A DNA stretch of 64,000 bases, from positions 401,238 through 465,237 of the forward strand of contig NZ_KE150422.1 of NCBI RefSeq assembly GCF_000411295.1. Reading direction: 5' to 3'. This stretch comes from Paenisporosarcina sp. HGH0030. GTDB taxonomy: Bacteria > Bacillota > Bacilli > Bacillales_A > Planococcaceae. Shown one piece after another: positions 46,020 through 57,303 of the stretch (position 1 is the first letter of the stretch; every line of letters starts with the position of its first letter). The translations under genes were made by a program, and so were the position numbers. The notes under the pieces are model-generated. The model was not told the DNA's origin and did no database searches. It saw only the letters and a list, made by a program, of their open reading frames with translations.

Positions 46020-47753
46020 CTAAGATCTCATGAATGAAGGGAACAACACTGATTTTTTCATGACATCATATATGCCGCGTTGTGTAATGCGGACATATGG
46101 TAAATGAGTCGATTGCAAAAATAGCAATGTGTAAATTGCATCACCATGTGTATACCCTCGTTCGTTCAATGCTTTCTTCAAAAACAATTCCCGCTCAATC
46201 AAATCTTCCACTTTTTCATTTGATAGTCCTCCACCTATTGCCAGTGGAATGTGTGCAATGACTTCACCATGTTCAACGAGCACGATGCCGCCTTTCATCC
46301 GCTTCATTTCATTGAAAGCTACTAACATATCTTTATGGTTTTTACCTATTAGAATAATATCTCCTGTATTCGAGTAAGACGAAGCAAACCCCTGCACGGA
46401 AGTCGCAAAACCTTTAATCATCGTGTTGACACGCCACTTACCATCGCGGTCAATTAACATCAGATAGCTCTCATCATGATCAGAACTTAAGCTCGACTCA
46501 CCAGTGTGAATCGATACACTATATGGCTTCGTGATCACATCATTAACCATTTCAATTCCAAAAGGCATCGAGAACTGAAAGTCCCCATCATGCAAATCAA
46601 ACGGCAATTCCAAATCACCTAATACGGACCAATCGATTGTCGGCAGCTGTTGCACTTGCTTGCCGTCCCTCTTCAGCCATTCGCCCTTTGACAGCACGCT
46701 TACAGGGACAGGATTTCGCTCGTTTTCCAAGAAGTTTAAAGAAGCTAATCTTCCTGTGGCAATAAATCCATGCAGACTGGTCATGTTGTAATAACGGGCT
46801 ACATTATAGGATGCCATTTGATAGGCATCAATCGGTTTCACTCCTGCATCCAGTGCGACTTGAATGCATTTATCCATGACGCCATCGATGTGGAAAGAAG
46901 GTGTCGAACCGTCCGTTGTCATCATCAAATGATCAAAAACATCCAGTCCTTTTTCCACAATTCCTTTTAATAAATGAGGTAAATCAGGGCGAATCGACGA
47001 ATGTCTTAACGTCACGGCATAACCATGCAACAACCGTCTTTCCACTTCTTCAACTGTCATGGCTTCGTGGTCACCGTCGCTACCTAGCAATTTCATGCGC
47101 GCCAATGTTTTGTCAGAAGCACCAGGTAAATGGGCTTCTACTTTTTTGCCTTTTGTTTTAGCCGATTGCAACCAGTACAGCATTTGGTCATCACCTGCTA
47201 GTAAACGTGGCCATGCTGTCAATTCTCCGCCCATCAATACTTCCGGACGCTCCAACCATTCACCGATGGATTTCGTCGTAAATAGTTCATCTTCATTTTC
47301 AAGCTCAGTTTGTGAATCAAATCGTGCCCACCAATAAAATGAAAACGGCAGTTCATTCAATTGATCCAATAGTGTAAACGCTTTCTTGTTTTTCAACAAA
47401 AGAAAGAGTATAAGATTGTCTGATAGAAACGTAGTTGTACCTAATTGTGCTGCATAATCAGCAAATGATTGGGGATGATAAAGTTGAAATGGATGAACAT
47501 GAGGTTCGATATAGCCCGGCACAATCACCTGTCCATTTGCATCAATTATTTCTGCGTCAGTTGTTTGAACAGGCATATCAGGACCTGCATACACAATGCG
47601 GTCTTTTGCAATCCAAATGTTGCCTTCAACCCATTTTTTCAGCACGCTATGTAAGTATGTTGCATTCACAATAATTTTATCGGGACTCGTTTTTCCATCA
47701 ATCATGCTTAATTGGTGGCGGATCTCCCCTATTTTCCACAACGGGTGTTGCAT
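46020..47753 (-). CDS. yerA: Adenine deaminase-like amidohydrolase YerA
   Basis: A 577-residue metal-dependent amidohydrolase related to adenine deaminases. The HxH metal motif lies in PGYIEPHVHPFQ, followed by GTTTFLSDNLI, VEAHLPGAS, DHLMMTTDGS and the C-terminal GGIVLVEHGEVIAHIPLAIG. The B. subtilis homologue is a putative amidohydrolase upstream of yerB, and its activity is not firmly assigned. The ATG at 47753 is used because AAAGGAG nearly touches the GTG 9 bases upstream. Confidence 0.85.
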   Translation of the reverse strand: MQHPLWKIGEIRHQLSMIDGKTSPDKIIVNATYLHSVLKKWVEGNIWIAKDRIVYAGPDMPVQTTDAEIIDANGQVIVPGYIEPHVHPFQLYHPQSFADYAAQLGTTTFLSDNLILFLLLKNKKAFTLLDQLNELPFSFYWWARFDSQTELENEDELFTTKSIGEWLERPEVLMGGELTAWPRLLAGDDQMLYWLQSAKTKGKKVEAHLPGASDKTLARMKLLGSDGDHEAMTVEEVERRLLHGYAVTLRHSSIRPDLPHLLKGIVEKGLDVFDHLMMTTDGSTPSFHIDGVMDKCIQVALDAGVKPIDAYQMASYNVARYYNMTSLHGFIATGRLASLNFLENERNPVPVSVLSKGEWLKRDGKQVQQLPTIDWSVLGDLELPFDLHDGDFQFSMPFGIEMVNDVITKPYSVSIHTGESSLSSDHDESYLMLIDRDGKWRVNTMIKGFATSVQGFASSYSNTGDIILIGKNHKDMLVAFNEMKRMKGGIVLVEHGEVIAHIPLAIGGGLSNEKVEDLIERELFLKKALNERGYTHGDAIYTLLFLQSTHLPYVRITQRGIYDVMKKSVLFPSFMRS

Positions 47754-47868
47754 GGTATCCACTCTCCTTTCAAGACGGGTATCATTTTTTTATACTAGCA
47801 TACCAACTTTGGAAAATACAGACGGTAAGGTCACTTTTTTGAAAATTCAGATAGGAGGAAACACGAAA

Positions 47869-48420
47869 ATGTCACAAACGCAAAACCTTAGCACACGTAA
47901 CGCACTGACAAGACTTTCACTCGGACTTAGTATGCTCGCTTATGGTACCGCTAAACTCGCCCGCAATCCCAAATGCAACAAAGGTCGCATGATGGTTGCA
48001 TTCGGTGCTATGAAAGCTGCAGAAGGAACGGTCAAATTCTGTCCAATGAAAGCCATGATCCAAAATCAAAGCATGGTGGGACAAACCAGCAATACCCCAG
48101 AAATCGGAAAATTGATGAAGGATTTCGCTAGTCAAGGTATGTCGGGTCAATCAGGGTCTGGTTCAAATTCTGGTTCCGGTTCTGCAACAGGTTCTGGTAC
48201 TGGTGCTACTACTGGTGCTGCCGTTGGAAACATGGTGAAGGACCTCGCTAGTCAAGCTATGTCGGGACAAACAACATCTGGAGCTGGTGCAAAAGCTGGT
48301 TCTGGTGCTGGTGCTGCCGTTGGAAACATGGTGAAGGACCTTGCCAGTCAAGCTGTGTCGGGACAAACAACATCTGGTGCTGGTGCAAAAGCTGGTTCTG
48401 GTTCTTCCAAAAATAAATAA
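47869..48420 (+). CDS. DUF2892-like protein with Gly/Ser-rich repeat tail
   Basis: A 183-residue protein. The N-terminal part (about 8-63: RNALTRLSLGLSMLAYGTAK, NKGRMMVAFGAMKAAEG and a conserved FCP) resembles the YgaP/DUF2892 helical-hairpin domain. The rest is a low-complexity Gly/Ser/Ala/Thr chain containing a repeated MVKDLASQAMSGQTTSGAGA unit. Two nearly identical 96-base (32-residue) repeats start at 48223 and 48319, and a diverged copy lies before them. AGGAGG is 9 nt ahead of the ATG. An upstream in-frame extension overlaps yerA and is rejected. Confidence 0.75.
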   Translation: MSQTQNLSTRNALTRLSLGLSMLAYGTAKLARNPKCNKGRMMVAFGAMKAAEGTVKFCPMKAMIQNQSMVGQTSNTPEIGKLMKDFASQGMSGQSGSGSNSGSGSATGSGTGATTGAAVGNMVKDLASQAMSGQTTSGAGAKAGSGAGAAVGNMVKDLASQAVSGQTTSGAGAKAGSGSSKNK

Positions 48421-48476
48421 AGGATTTTTCTGGGCAAGGCATGTCGCCGGTGACGAATTGAGGTAGTAAGTGAAAG

Positions 48477-48586
48477 TTTATTCCTCTTCGCTAGAAGGTT
48501 ATACACTTTGGCGGAATGTTTATTCCCTATGTTAATTCCCTCTCGCGGTCACTATATTCCCTCTCGTAGTGTGTTTATTCCCTTTC
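48477..48586 (+). repeat. Phased short-repeat array D (period 21 nt)
   Basis: Copies of TTTATTCCCTCTCG-like units place their ATTCC core at 48480, 48522, 48535, 48556 and 48577, with a degenerate copy (ATACA) at 48501. Steps are 21 bases except one of 13. The array lies between the DUF2892-like gene and its terminator. The rest of the 309-base spacer shows nothing else. Confidence 0.82.
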
Positions 48587-48593
48587 ACCCAAT

Positions 48594-48638
48594 TTAAAAA
48601 AGACTGTCCCTTAAGTTTTTGAGGACAGTCTTTTTTAT
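48594..48638 (+). terminator. Terminator after array D
   Basis: Stem AAAAAGACTGTCC / GGACAGTCTTTTT with flanking A and T tracts, likely ending the DUF2892-like transcript. Confidence 0.82.
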
Positions 48639-48729
48639 TTAATGGAATAATAAATAAGACTATTACGCAGTGAGGAGTTATATCATGTTACAATAAAAGG
48701 AAATTACCTGGATGTGGAGGCAGCCTAAA

Positions 48730-48924
48730 ATGGACAGTGTTAATTTCTTTTCAATATTTTATATTTTTATTGTTATAGGTCTTATTGTTATATTTATACT
48801 ATCTTTCTCTCTTTTTATTCGAAGAATACGTATCAATTCTGCCATTAAAAGTAATCATTATGTTGAAATTGATCAGAAACTTGATAAAATCATAGAATTA
48901 CTTGAGAAGAAAGCAAACGTTTAA
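48730..48924 (+). CDS. DUF4083-family small membrane protein
   Basis: A 64-residue protein with one long N-terminal helix (about 5-30, FFSIFYIFIVIGLIVIFIL), the motif SFSLFIRRIR and an amphipathic C-terminal helix (IDQKLDKIIELLEKK). This matches the DUF4083 pattern of small Bacillales membrane proteins of unknown role. TGGAGG lies 9 nt ahead of the ATG at 48730. A frameshifted relative occurs at 20235-20418. A terminator follows. Confidence 0.78.
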   Translation: MDSVNFFSIFYIFIVIGLIVIFILSFSLFIRRIRINSAIKSNHYVEIDQKLDKIIELLEKKANV

Positions 48925-48940
48925 GAAAACATTAATAGAC

Positions 48941-48978
48941 AAGCTCAAAATGCATAACTGCATTTTGAGCTTTTTTTA
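48941..48978 (+). terminator. Terminator of the DUF4083 gene
   Basis: Perfect 14-bp stem AAGCTCAAAATGCA / TGCATTTTGAGCTT with a TAAC loop and a T tract. Confidence 0.88.
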
Positions 48979-49087
48979 TGTTTTACACTTTACCCTAACA
49001 TGCGGTGCAGAAATTCAGCCGCTCGTTCGAAGGTGAAAAAAATATAATGTCTTAACATCTCACATTTTGAAACATACCACTCACAAA

Positions 49088-49126
49088 AAAAGATTATCCT
49101 CAAATGACTTGAGGATAACCTTTTTC
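49088..49126 (-). terminator. Terminator of the purine operon
   Basis: Minus-strand stem AAGGTTATCCTCAA / TTGAGGATAATCTT ending in seven T residues, a few bases past the purD stop codon. Confidence 0.88.
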
Positions 49127-49128
49127 GA

Positions 49129-50385
49129 TTATTTCAACGCACGCCAACCAATGTCGTTTCGATAGAAAAATCCATCCCACTTCAATTCAGCAAAAGCGTC
49201 ATACACTTGTTTTTGAGCATTAGCCAGAGAGTCTGATTTCGCTGCGACCAAAATTACGCGGCCCCCATTGCCAACGAAGCGACCATTCACTTCTTTCGTG
49301 CCCGCATGGAAGATCTGTAAATTTTGATTAAGCTTTTCTAAGTCAGGCAGTGTCGCCCCTTTTTTAACCATTTCAGGATAACCATCTGCGGCTACTACTA
49401 CACCAAGCATCTCTTCATTCGACCATTCCAATTCATATGGTTTTTCATCGAAAAGTGCGTTCATGAATTCACCGAAATCTGAAGCCATACGTGGTAACAC
49501 GACTTGTGTTTCTGGATCACCAAAACGAGCATTGAACTCAATGACTTTCGGTCCATCCTCAGTCAAGATTAACCCGGCATAGAGAATACCAGTAAAAGGT
49601 GTTCCTTCCGTTGCCATCGCTTCAACAGTAGGTGCCACAATCGCTTCAAATGCTTCCTGAACGATAAGTTCCGAAATGTGCGGGACAGGTGAATAAGCTC
49701 CCATGCCGCCAGTATTCGGTCCACGGTCACCGTCATACGCACGCTTGTGATCTTGGGCGATGACCATCGGGTAAATCTGGCCGTTATGAACAAAAGACAT
49801 ATATGAGAACTCTTCCCCATCGAGGAATTCCTCAATGACCACGCGAGATGATGAATCACCAAACTTTTGGTTACCAATCATGTCCTCCACGGAATTAAGT
49901 GCTTCCTCCACAGTCATGGCAACAACCACACCTTTACCTGCAGCGAGTCCATCCGCTTTTACCACAATTGGTGCACCCATTTTCTCGATATAGGCTTTGG
50001 CTTCTTTGACGTCTGTGAACGTTTCGTAAGCCGCCGTTGGAATACCGTATTTCTTCATTAGTTCTTTGGCAAAAGATTTACTGCCTTCGATTTGTGATGC
50101 CGCTTTCGTAGGCCCGAATATACGCAGACCTTCTGCCACGAAACGATCGACTATTCCAGCAGCCAGCGGTTGTTCAGGTCCCACAAACGTAAGATCGATA
50201 GCATTTTCCTGAACGAAAGCAACCAGCATATCAAATTCAAGTGCTTCGATTGCCACACAGGTCGCATCTTCTCTCATGCCATCATTACCTGGTGCAACGA
50301 ACACTTCAGTTACAGATGGAGAGTTGTTGAATTGACGTACAATAGCGTGTTCACGCCCACCACTACCAATAACGAGTACTTTCAT
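49129..50385 (-). CDS. purD: Phosphoribosylamine-glycine ligase
   Basis: Second step of IMP synthesis: ATP-dependent joining of glycine to phosphoribosylamine. The 418-residue ATP-grasp protein has MKVLVIGSGGREHAIVRQF, FVGPEQPLAAGIVDRF, VKADGLAAGKGVVVA and RFGDPETQVVLPRM. GAGGAGAA precedes the ATG. Last gene of the operon, 14 bases after purH. Confidence 0.97.
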   Translation of the reverse strand: MKVLVIGSGGREHAIVRQFNNSPSVTEVFVAPGNDGMREDATCVAIEALEFDMLVAFVQENAIDLTFVGPEQPLAAGIVDRFVAEGLRIFGPTKAASQIEGSKSFAKELMKKYGIPTAAYETFTDVKEAKAYIEKMGAPIVVKADGLAAGKGVVVAMTVEEALNSVEDMIGNQKFGDSSSRVVIEEFLDGEEFSYMSFVHNGQIYPMVIAQDHKRAYDGDRGPNTGGMGAYSPVPHISELIVQEAFEAIVAPTVEAMATEGTPFTGILYAGLILTEDGPKVIEFNARFGDPETQVVLPRMASDFGEFMNALFDEKPYELEWSNEEMLGVVVAADGYPEMVKKGATLPDLEKLNQNLQIFHAGTKEVNGRFVGNGGRVILVAAKSDSLANAQKQVYDAFAELKWDGFFYRNDIGWRALK

Positions 50386-50399
50386 TAAGTTCTCCTCCT

Positions 50400-51935
50400 C
50401 TAGTGTTTGAAATGACGTACGCCTGTAAACACCATAGCAATTCCATATTCATTTGCTTTCGCAATTGAGTCTTCGTCTTTTACAGATCCACCTGGTTGAA
50501 TAATGGCGGTGATTCCTGCTTTAGCAGCTGTTTCAACGGTATCATTCATAGGGAAAAAGGCATCTGAAGCAAGTGATGCACCTTGTGCTTTTTCTGCCGC
50601 TTGCTCTAACGCAATCTTAGCAGCACCGACACGATTCATTTGCCCAGCACCAACGCCAAGCGTCATTTGCGCATCTGTGACAACAATCGCATTGGATTTC
50701 ACGTGTTTTACAACACTCCATCCGAGCTTCAGTGCAGCCCATTCTTCTTCCGTAGGTTCACGGTCCGTTACGACACGGACGTCCGCTTGTGCAAAACCAT
50801 GAGCATCAGGTTCTTGCATCAACAAGCCACCCTCGATAGAAACGGTATTCCATTTATCCTTTTTGTTTTGTTCAAAAGGAATTGTTAGTAGACGGATATT
50901 TTTCTTTTTCGTCAAAATCTCCAAAGCCTTATCAGAGTAGGAAGGAGCAAGGATGATTTCAAGGAAGATACCTGAAAGTTGTTCCGCCGTTTCGGTATCC
51001 ACTTCGCGATTTAAGGCAACAATGCCACCAAAAATGGACATACTGTCCGCTTCGTATGCTTTGCCAAATGCTTCAGAAATGGTTTCACCAACTCCGACAC
51101 CACATGGATTCATGTGTTTGACAGCGACAGCAGCCGGCAGCTCAAATTCTTTAACGATTTGAATGGCTGCATTGGCATCCTGGATATTGTTGTAGGAAAG
51201 CTCTTTCCCGTGCAGTTGCTGTGCAGAAGCGATGGAGAAATCCGATCCTAGTGCACGTTGGTAGAACGCTGCTTTTTGATGTGGATTTTCTCCATAACGA
51301 AGCGATTGTTTCAATTCATATGTAAAGGTAACTTGTTCGGGAAATTCTTCACCTGCAAGGTCAGTTAAATAACCTGAGATGTACGCATCATAAGAAGCAG
51401 TATGACGGAAAACTTTTGCTGCCAGACGACGACGCGTTTCAATCGTAGTTTTGCCAGCTGCTTTCAATTCTTCCAAAACAGCCGGATAGTCCGCTGCATC
51501 TGTAATGACAGTTACATAAGCATGGTTTTTCGCAGACGCACGCAACATTGCTGGTCCACCGATATCAATGTTCTCAATCGCATCGTCAGCTGTCACATCC
51601 GGTTTTGAGATCGTTTCACGGAAAGGATATAAGTTTACACAAACAACCTCGATTGGCTCGATGCCATGTTCATTCATTTGTGCTTGATGGTCGGCATCAT
51701 CATGCTTGGCAAGAAGGCCTCCGTGAATCATAGGGTTAAGCGTCTTCACACGACCACCCAATATTTCAGGGAATCTCGTTACTTGATCGACAGGTGTAAT
51801 GGCTACTCCATTTTCCTGCAAATACGCTTTTGTTCCACCGGTTGATAGAATTTCATACCCTAACGTCTCTAGTTCTTTTGCGAACTCAAGAATTCCTGAT
51901 TTATCTGATACACTGATAAGCGCACGTTTTGTCAT
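50400..51935 (-). CDS. purH: Bifunctional AICAR formyltransferase/IMP cyclohydrolase
   Basis: Catalyses the last two steps to IMP. The N-terminal MGS-like cyclohydrolase domain (about 1-195) starts [20 protein letters not shown]. The C-terminal transformylase contains the Lys-His pair in [14 protein letters not shown]. Its 511 residues are usual. AGGAGG precedes the ATG. Unlike the other pur junctions, 100 bases separate it from purN, occupied by a dispersed-repeat-like sequence right up to the ribosome binding site. Confidence 0.97.
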   Translation of the reverse strand: MTKRALISVSDKSGILEFAKELETLGYEILSTGGTKAYLQENGVAITPVDQVTRFPEILGGRVKTLNPMIHGGLLAKHDDADHQAQMNEHGIEPIEVVCVNLYPFRETISKPDVTADDAIENIDIGGPAMLRASAKNHAYVTVITDAADYPAVLEELKAAGKTTIETRRRLAAKVFRHTASYDAYISGYLTDLAGEEFPEQVTFTYELKQSLRYGENPHQKAAFYQRALGSDFSIASAQQLHGKELSYNNIQDANAAIQIVKEFELPAAVAVKHMNPCGVGVGETISEAFGKAYEADSMSIFGGIVALNREVDTETAEQLSGIFLEIILAPSYSDKALEILTKKKNIRLLTIPFEQNKKDKWNTVSIEGGLLMQEPDAHGFAQADVRVVTDREPTEEEWAALKLGWSVVKHVKSNAIVVTDAQMTLGVGAGQMNRVGAAKIALEQAAEKAQGASLASDAFFPMNDTVETAAKAGITAIIQPGGSVKDEDSIAKANEYGIAMVFTGVRHFKH

Positions 51936-51953
51936 AGAAAATCCTCCTAATTT

Positions 51954-52009
51954 GGAAAAGCGTAAAGTGCCACTCTAGCACTGCACCGGCGCTGGAAGAA
52001 AGGTCCCAT
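51954..52009. repeat. Degenerate relative of the 119-bp repeat, in the purN-purH spacer
   Basis: GGAAAAGCGTAAAGTGCC, CTCTAGCACTG and CGGCGCTGGAAGAAAGG align in order with the reverse complement of the camS-side repeat (GAAAAGCGAAAAGCGCC, TTCTAGCTTGACG, GACGGTGGAAAG). It begins next to the purH ribosome binding site. Confidence 0.6.
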
Positions 52010-52035
52010 TTTCTGAAGCTTAATCCTGTGGCCCT

Positions 52036-52608
52036 CTACCGGCTAAATAATTGATGCAACGTTTTTGCATAGAGTTCATGTTCGACCGCATGTATAAGTT
52101 GTTCTGTTTTCTCACGGTCACCCTCTACTACTTCAACCGCTTGTTGCGACAGAATTGGGCCCGTGTCCATCCCTGCATCTACATAATGTACGGTCACGCC
52201 GGTTACTTTGACGCCATGTACCAAAGCTTGACCGATGGCATCTTTGCCAGGAAATGAAGGCAATAGTGACGGATGGATGTTGACGATGCGGTTCGTAAAG
52301 GCATTCAGCAATGTATCGCCGATTAAACGCATATAACCAGCCAACACCAACCATTCTACCTGAAGCTCCTTCAGTTCCTGTAAGATGGCTTCTTCATATT
52401 CAACTTTCGACCCAAAATCTGACGGTCGGAAAGCCACAACGTTTACACCAGCTGTTTTAGCTCGTTCCACCACAAAAGCTTGTGGCCTATCTGTAACGAC
52501 AGCCACGATGTCAGCATGTAACTGACCAGCTCTTGCTGCGTCCACGATGACTTGAAAATTACTTCCACTGCCGGAAGCAAAAATCGCCACCTTTGGCTTA
52601 CTGTTCAT
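52036..52608 (-). CDS. purN: Phosphoribosylglycinamide formyltransferase
   Basis: Third step: transfers the formyl group from 10-formyl-tetrahydrofolate to GAR. The 190 residues include [19 protein letters not shown], the active-site region [19 protein letters not shown] with the catalytic His, and [15 protein letters not shown] with the conserved Asp. It overlaps purM by 11 bases. The formate-using PurT alternative is not seen here. Confidence 0.96.
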   Translation of the reverse strand: MNSKPKVAIFASGSGSNFQVIVDAARAGQLHADIVAVVTDRPQAFVVERAKTAGVNVVAFRPSDFGSKVEYEEAILQELKELQVEWLVLAGYMRLIGDTLLNAFTNRIVNIHPSLLPSFPGKDAIGQALVHGVKVTGVTVHYVDAGMDTGPILSQQAVEVVEGDREKTEQLIHAVEHELYAKTLHQLFSR

Positions 52609-53662
52609 CGTTCAGGCTCCCGTCATGAGTTCCATTAAATTGAACACCTTCACCTGCTACGACACGACCAATCACGTACGCATTTTCACCGTTTTCTACT
52701 GATAGTCGAATGGCTTGTTGCGCTTGATCTTCAGGAAGAGCAATGACGAAACCAATGCCCATATTGAAAACATTATACAAATCACGGTCTTCCAGAGACC
52801 CTTTTTCTTTCAACATTGAAAACACCGGTAATACTGGCCATGAGCCCAGTTTGATTTCGACACCAAGACCTGCGGGCATCATGCGGGGCAAGTTTTCATA
52901 AAAACCTCCACCAGTCACGTGTGCCATACCGTGCACGTCCAGCTGTTCATGAATGGCAAGAACCGGTTTAGTATAAATTTTTGTCGGTTTTAATAATGCT
53001 TTCCCAATACGGCCCAAATGTTCGTAGCCTGCAACTAAGGAATCTATTTCATATCCTTGATCGGCAAAGACAATTTTACGCACAAGTGAAAAACCATTTG
53101 AATGGATACCACTGCTAGCAAGTCCAACAAGGACGTCACCCTGTTGAATCTTTTCACCTGTTACGATATTCGATTTCTCAGCTACCCCTACGGCAAACCC
53201 AGCAACATCGTATTCATCTTCTTCATAAAGACCAGGCATTTCCGCTGTTTCTCCACCGATAAGTGCGGCTCCAGCTTGTACACAACCATCTGCTACACCT
53301 TTGACAATTTGCTCAATCTTTTCAGGCTTTGCTTGTCCAACAGCTAAATAATCTAGGAAAAATAAAGGTTCGGCACCTTGAGCCACGATATCATTGACAC
53401 ACATTGCCACGCAATCGATGCCGATTGTATCGTGTTGATCGGTCATAAACGCCAATTTCAATTTAGTCCCTACGCCATCTGTCCCCGAGATTAAAACAGG
53501 TTCTTTGTAGTCGAGTGATGACAGGTCAAACATCCCACCGAAACCACCGAATGCCCCCATTATGCCTTTACGTGCTGTACGATCTACATGAGATTTCATT
53601 CGCTTTACAGCCTCGTAACCCGCTTCAATACTTACGCCAGCTTGTTCATATGCCTTTGACAT
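52598..53662 (-). CDS. purM: Phosphoribosylformylglycinamidine cyclo-ligase
   Basis: Fifth step: ATP-dependent ring closure of FGAM to AIR. The 354-residue PurM/PurL-fold enzyme shows GFGGMFDL, the ATP/phosphate loop [45 protein letters not shown] and [14 protein letters not shown] ribosome binding site (GGAGG) lies in the 12-base gap after purF. Confidence 0.97.
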   Translation of the reverse strand: MSKAYEQAGVSIEAGYEAVKRMKSHVDRTARKGIMGAFGGFGGMFDLSSLDYKEPVLISGTDGVGTKLKLAFMTDQHDTIGIDCVAMCVNDIVAQGAEPLFFLDYLAVGQAKPEKIEQIVKGVADGCVQAGAALIGGETAEMPGLYEEDEYDVAGFAVGVAEKSNIVTGEKIQQGDVLVGLASSGIHSNGFSLVRKIVFADQGYEIDSLVAGYEHLGRIGKALLKPTKIYTKPVLAIHEQLDVHGMAHVTGGGFYENLPRMMPAGLGVEIKLGSWPVLPVFSMLKEKGSLEDRDLYNVFNMGIGFVIALPEDQAQQAIRLSVENGENAYVIGRVVAGEGVQFNGTHDGSLNDEQ

Positions 53663-53674
53663 CCATGTCGCCTC

Positions 53675-55096
53675 CTAGCGAGCCAATTCTTTTTGGTGCG
53701 GTAAAATGGTATCCGGGTATATTTCAGTCGGATAATTCCCTGTAAAGCAAGCAAGACAATGTCCAGCTTCAGGACCTTCATCCGTTCTTCCGATTGCACG
53801 AACCAATCCTTCAACTGACAGGAAAGTAAGTGAATCCGCCCCAATCAATTCTCTTATTTCTTCAATGCTATTGTTGGATGCAATTAGTTCTTCACTTGAA
53901 CTCGTATCTATCCCGTAGAAACATGGACTTTTCATAGGCGGAGAACTAATGACAACATGCACTTCCGTTGCTCCCGCTTCTTTTAACATCGTTACAATAC
54001 GTCTGGATGTCGTACCACGGACGATTGAATCATCGACCATAACAACACGCTTGCCGTTTACCACTTGGCGAACTGGCGACAGCTTCATTTTCACACCACG
54101 TTCACGCAAGTCCTGTGAAGGTTGGATGAAAGTACGACCGACATATCTATTTTTGATCAATCCTAATTCATACGGAATTCCCGTAACTTCAGAAAATCCG
54201 ATGGCAGCCGAAATACTCGAGTCAGGTACACCTGTTACGACATCTGCATCAATTTGTATTTCTTTTGCCAGTTCTTTCCCTAAACGCTTACGTGCCATAT
54301 GAACGTTAATGCCATCTATATCCGAATCGGGACGTGAGAAGTAAACGTACTCCATTGTACAAATCGAGCGTTTTGCAGGGAATGCAAAGCGTTCAACACG
54401 TAATCCTTCATTATTGATAATCAAAAACTCACCAGGTTCCACAGAACGGATACATTCGGCACCAATGATATCGAATGCACAAGTTTCCGAAGCAACTACC
54501 CAGGCATCACCCAGTTTTCCTAAAGACAATGGGCGCAAACCGTTCGGATCGTTTGCGACAATCATCTCGTCTTCCGTCATCATGACGAAGGCAAAAGCAC
54601 CTTTAAGTAGGGATAATGCATTCTTCGCGCGTTTTTCAAACGTCGAATAGCCACTTTTTTTAATTAAATGAGCCAATACTTCTGTATCTGAAGAGGTCTG
54701 GAAGATGCTTCCTTGACGCTCTAAGTGTTGTTTTAAATGGTTCGCATTTACGAGATTGCCATTATGGGCAATCGCAAGACTGCCAGTTGTCGAGCGGAAT
54801 AAAAGAGGTTGCACATTTTCAATACCTCCACCGCCTGCAGTTGCATAACGTACATGTCCTACCGCACCATAGCCTTGCAAATGATCAAGCTTGCCTGCAC
54901 TGAATACTTCATTAACAAGCCCTTCTCCTTTGACTGCTTGAAGCGAATGACCATCCGTTACGACAATCCCCGCTCCTTCCTGTCCACGATGTTGAAGTGC
55001 ATGCAATCCGTAATACGCAATCTGTGCTGCATTTGGGTCACCCCAAATTCCAAAAACGCCACACTCTTCGTTTAATCCTCTGAGTTCAGCAAGCAT
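53675..55096 (-). CDS. purF: Amidophosphoribosyltransferase
   Basis: First committed step: makes phosphoribosylamine from PRPP and glutamine. The chain starts [12 protein letters not shown], so an 11-residue propeptide is probably cleaved to expose catalytic Cys12, as in B. subtilis, where the enzyme also carries a 4Fe-4S cluster. The glutaminase domain is followed by a phosphoribosyltransferase domain with [16 protein letters not shown] at 55096 has AAAGGAG 7 nt upstream. Six upstream codons are rejected. It overlaps purL by 25 bases. Confidence 0.97.
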   Translation of the reverse strand: MLAELRGLNEECGVFGIWGDPNAAQIAYYGLHALQHRGQEGAGIVVTDGHSLQAVKGEGLVNEVFSAGKLDHLQGYGAVGHVRYATAGGGGIENVQPLLFRSTTGSLAIAHNGNLVNANHLKQHLERQGSIFQTSSDTEVLAHLIKKSGYSTFEKRAKNALSLLKGAFAFVMMTEDEMIVANDPNGLRPLSLGKLGDAWVVASETCAFDIIGAECIRSVEPGEFLIINNEGLRVERFAFPAKRSICTMEYVYFSRPDSDIDGINVHMARKRLGKELAKEIQIDADVVTGVPDSSISAAIGFSEVTGIPYELGLIKNRYVGRTFIQPSQDLRERGVKMKLSPVRQVVNGKRVVMVDDSIVRGTTSRRIVTMLKEAGATEVHVVISSPPMKSPCFYGIDTSSSEELIASNNSIEEIRELIGADSLTFLSVEGLVRAIGRTDEGPEAGHCLACFTGNYPTEIYPDTILPHQKELAR

Positions 55097-57303
55097 GGAA
55101 TTGCTCCTTTCCAAGCAGATCGGAATTCCTCAACAGTTCCTGACACCCACTCTTCGCCATGTTCATTACGAATGATGACGGACGTATCTGATGTAACCGT
55201 TCCAATGTTCACTGCATCTTTTACGATTTCTTCGAACGCTGCCGCATGTTGTGGTTTCACTGTCACGATGAAGCGAGATTGTGATTCACTGAATAAAGCT
55301 GTGGTAGCCGAACCTGAAATAGTTACGTCCACACCAAGGTTTTGTACTCCGAAAGTTTTTTCAGCCAATGCAACGGCGAAGCCACCTTCTGCAATATCGT
55401 GAGCTGATGCCACAAAGCCTGATTGAATTGCTTGCAACAAAGCGTTTTGACGAGTTACTTCCACATCTAAATCAATTGAAGGTGCTTGTCCAAAAATACG
55501 ACCTTCCACCATTTTTTGAAGTTCACTGCCACCAAACTCAGTCATCGTTTCACCGATCACGTAAACCAAGTCACCAGCTTCTTTCACATCTTGTGTTGTT
55601 ACATGTGATAAATCTTCAACTAAACCAACCAAGCCGATCGTAGGTGTTGGATAAACAGCTACTCCACTGCGCTCGTTGTAAAGTGATACGTTCCCGCCGA
55701 TAACAGGAGACTCAAGTGCCAAACACGCCGCAGCCATCCCATCAGCCGATTTCTCCAATTGCCAGAAAATCTCTGGTTTTTCTGGATTTCCGAAGTTTAG
55801 ACAATCCGTAATCGCCAAAGGTTTAGCTCCTGAACAAACAACGTTACGTGCCGCTTCCGCAACCGCGATTTTCCCGCCAGTTTCCGGATCTAGATAAATG
55901 TAGCGTGAGTTACAGTCTGTCGTCATAGCAAGTCCTTTGTTTGTTCCTCGAACTCGAACGACCGCTGCATCCGAACCTGGTGCAACTACTGTGCTCGTAC
56001 GTACTTGATAATCGTATTGATCATAAACCCATTCCTTCGAAGCAATGGTTGGTTGTTTCAATAAATTAATCAGCGTTTCTTTATAGTCAGCGACTTGAGG
56101 TTCTGCGTTTTCCATCGCTTGATATTCTGTGTAATAAGCAGGCACACTTGATGGTTTATGATAAACCGGTGCTTCTTCTGCCAACGCATCTGCCGGGACG
56201 TCTGCTACGACTTCACCTTTATGAAGCAAACGAAGCATTTTATCGTCTGTTACCTGTCCGACAGCGACTGCATCCAAATCATATTTTTCAAAGAGCTCCA
56301 CGATTTCCGCTTCGCGTCCTTTTTTCACGACAATCAACATACGTTCTTGTGATTCTGACAACATCATTTCGTAAGCTGTCATTCCTGATTCACGTTGAGG
56401 AATTAAATCCAGATTCATTTCTACACCGAAGCCAGCTTTGGAAGCCATTTCAGCTGATGAAGAAGTTAATCCTGCAGCACCCATGTCTTGAATTCCTACA
56501 AGGGCGTCAGATTTTACAAGCTCCAAACACGCTTCAAGCAAAAGCTTCTCCATGAAAGGGTCGCCTACTTGAACGGCCGGACGTTTTTCTTCAGAAGTTT
56601 CACTTAACTCTTCCGATGCGAATGTCGCTCCATGAATTCCGTCGCGCCCTGTTTTTGCCCCTACATACATAACGGTATTGCCAACACCAGAAGCGACACC
56701 TTTTTGAATATCTTCATGATTGATCAATCCCACACACATGGCGTTTACCAATGGGTTTCCTGCATAACAGTCGTCAAACTGAACTTCTCCACCTACTGTC
56801 GGGATGCCGATGCAGTTCCCATATCCTGCAATTCCTGCAACCACTTCTTCAAACAAATAACGAACACGTGGACTTGTCAATTCCCCAAAACGTAATGAGT
56901 TCAGCATCGCAATCGGACGGGCTCCCATTGAGAAAACGTCACGGATGATTCCGCCAACACCAGTTGCCGCTCCTTGGAAAGGCTCGATAGCAGATGGATG
57001 ATTATGTGATTCCATTTTGAAAACCACAGCTTGTCCATCCCCGATATCCACGATTCCAGCTCCTTCACCAGGACCTTGAAGTACGCGAGGACCAGTCGTT
57101 GGGAACTTACGTAAGATTGGTTTCGAGTTTTTATAAGAACAATGCTCCGACCACATAACTGAAAACAATCCAGTTTCCGTATAGTTCGGTTGACGTCCTA
57201 AAATGTTTTCGACCATCTCAAACTCTGAATCAGATAAACCCATTTGAGCATATAGTTTTTGTTCTTTAATTTGCTGAGGATTTGGTTCAAGCATGACTGA
57301 CAT
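55072..57303 (-). CDS. purL: FGAM synthase, large subunit
   Basis: Synthetase subunit of the three-protein FGAM synthase (PurL-PurQ-PurS), which amidates FGAR with ATP. The 743-residue small-type PurL has [58 protein letters not shown] and two PurM-like halves. It needs the PurQ glutaminase and PurS, both encoded just upstream. It overlaps purQ by 17 bases. Confidence 0.97.
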   Translation of the reverse strand: MSVMLEPNPQQIKEQKLYAQMGLSDSEFEMVENILGRQPNYTETGLFSVMWSEHCSYKNSKPILRKFPTTGPRVLQGPGEGAGIVDIGDGQAVVFKMESHNHPSAIEPFQGAATGVGGIIRDVFSMGARPIAMLNSLRFGELTSPRVRYLFEEVVAGIAGYGNCIGIPTVGGEVQFDDCYAGNPLVNAMCVGLINHEDIQKGVASGVGNTVMYVGAKTGRDGIHGATFASEELSETSEEKRPAVQVGDPFMEKLLLEACLELVKSDALVGIQDMGAAGLTSSSAEMASKAGFGVEMNLDLIPQRESGMTAYEMMLSESQERMLIVVKKGREAEIVELFEKYDLDAVAVGQVTDDKMLRLLHKGEVVADVPADALAEEAPVYHKPSSVPAYYTEYQAMENAEPQVADYKETLINLLKQPTIASKEWVYDQYDYQVRTSTVVAPGSDAAVVRVRGTNKGLAMTTDCNSRYIYLDPETGGKIAVAEAARNVVCSGAKPLAITDCLNFGNPEKPEIFWQLEKSADGMAAACLALESPVIGGNVSLYNERSGVAVYPTPTIGLVGLVEDLSHVTTQDVKEAGDLVYVIGETMTEFGGSELQKMVEGRIFGQAPSIDLDVEVTRQNALLQAIQSGFVASAHDIAEGGFAVALAEKTFGVQNLGVDVTISGSATTALFSESQSRFIVTVKPQHAAAFEEIVKDAVNIGTVTSDTSVIIRNEHGEEWVSGTVEEFRSAWKGAIPCLLNSED

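Noticed and set aside
47596..47868. N-terminal extension of the DUF2892-like protein by 91 codons
   Set aside because: The extension overlaps yerA on the other strand, has no binding site and does not resemble the family. ATG at 47869 has AGGAGG.
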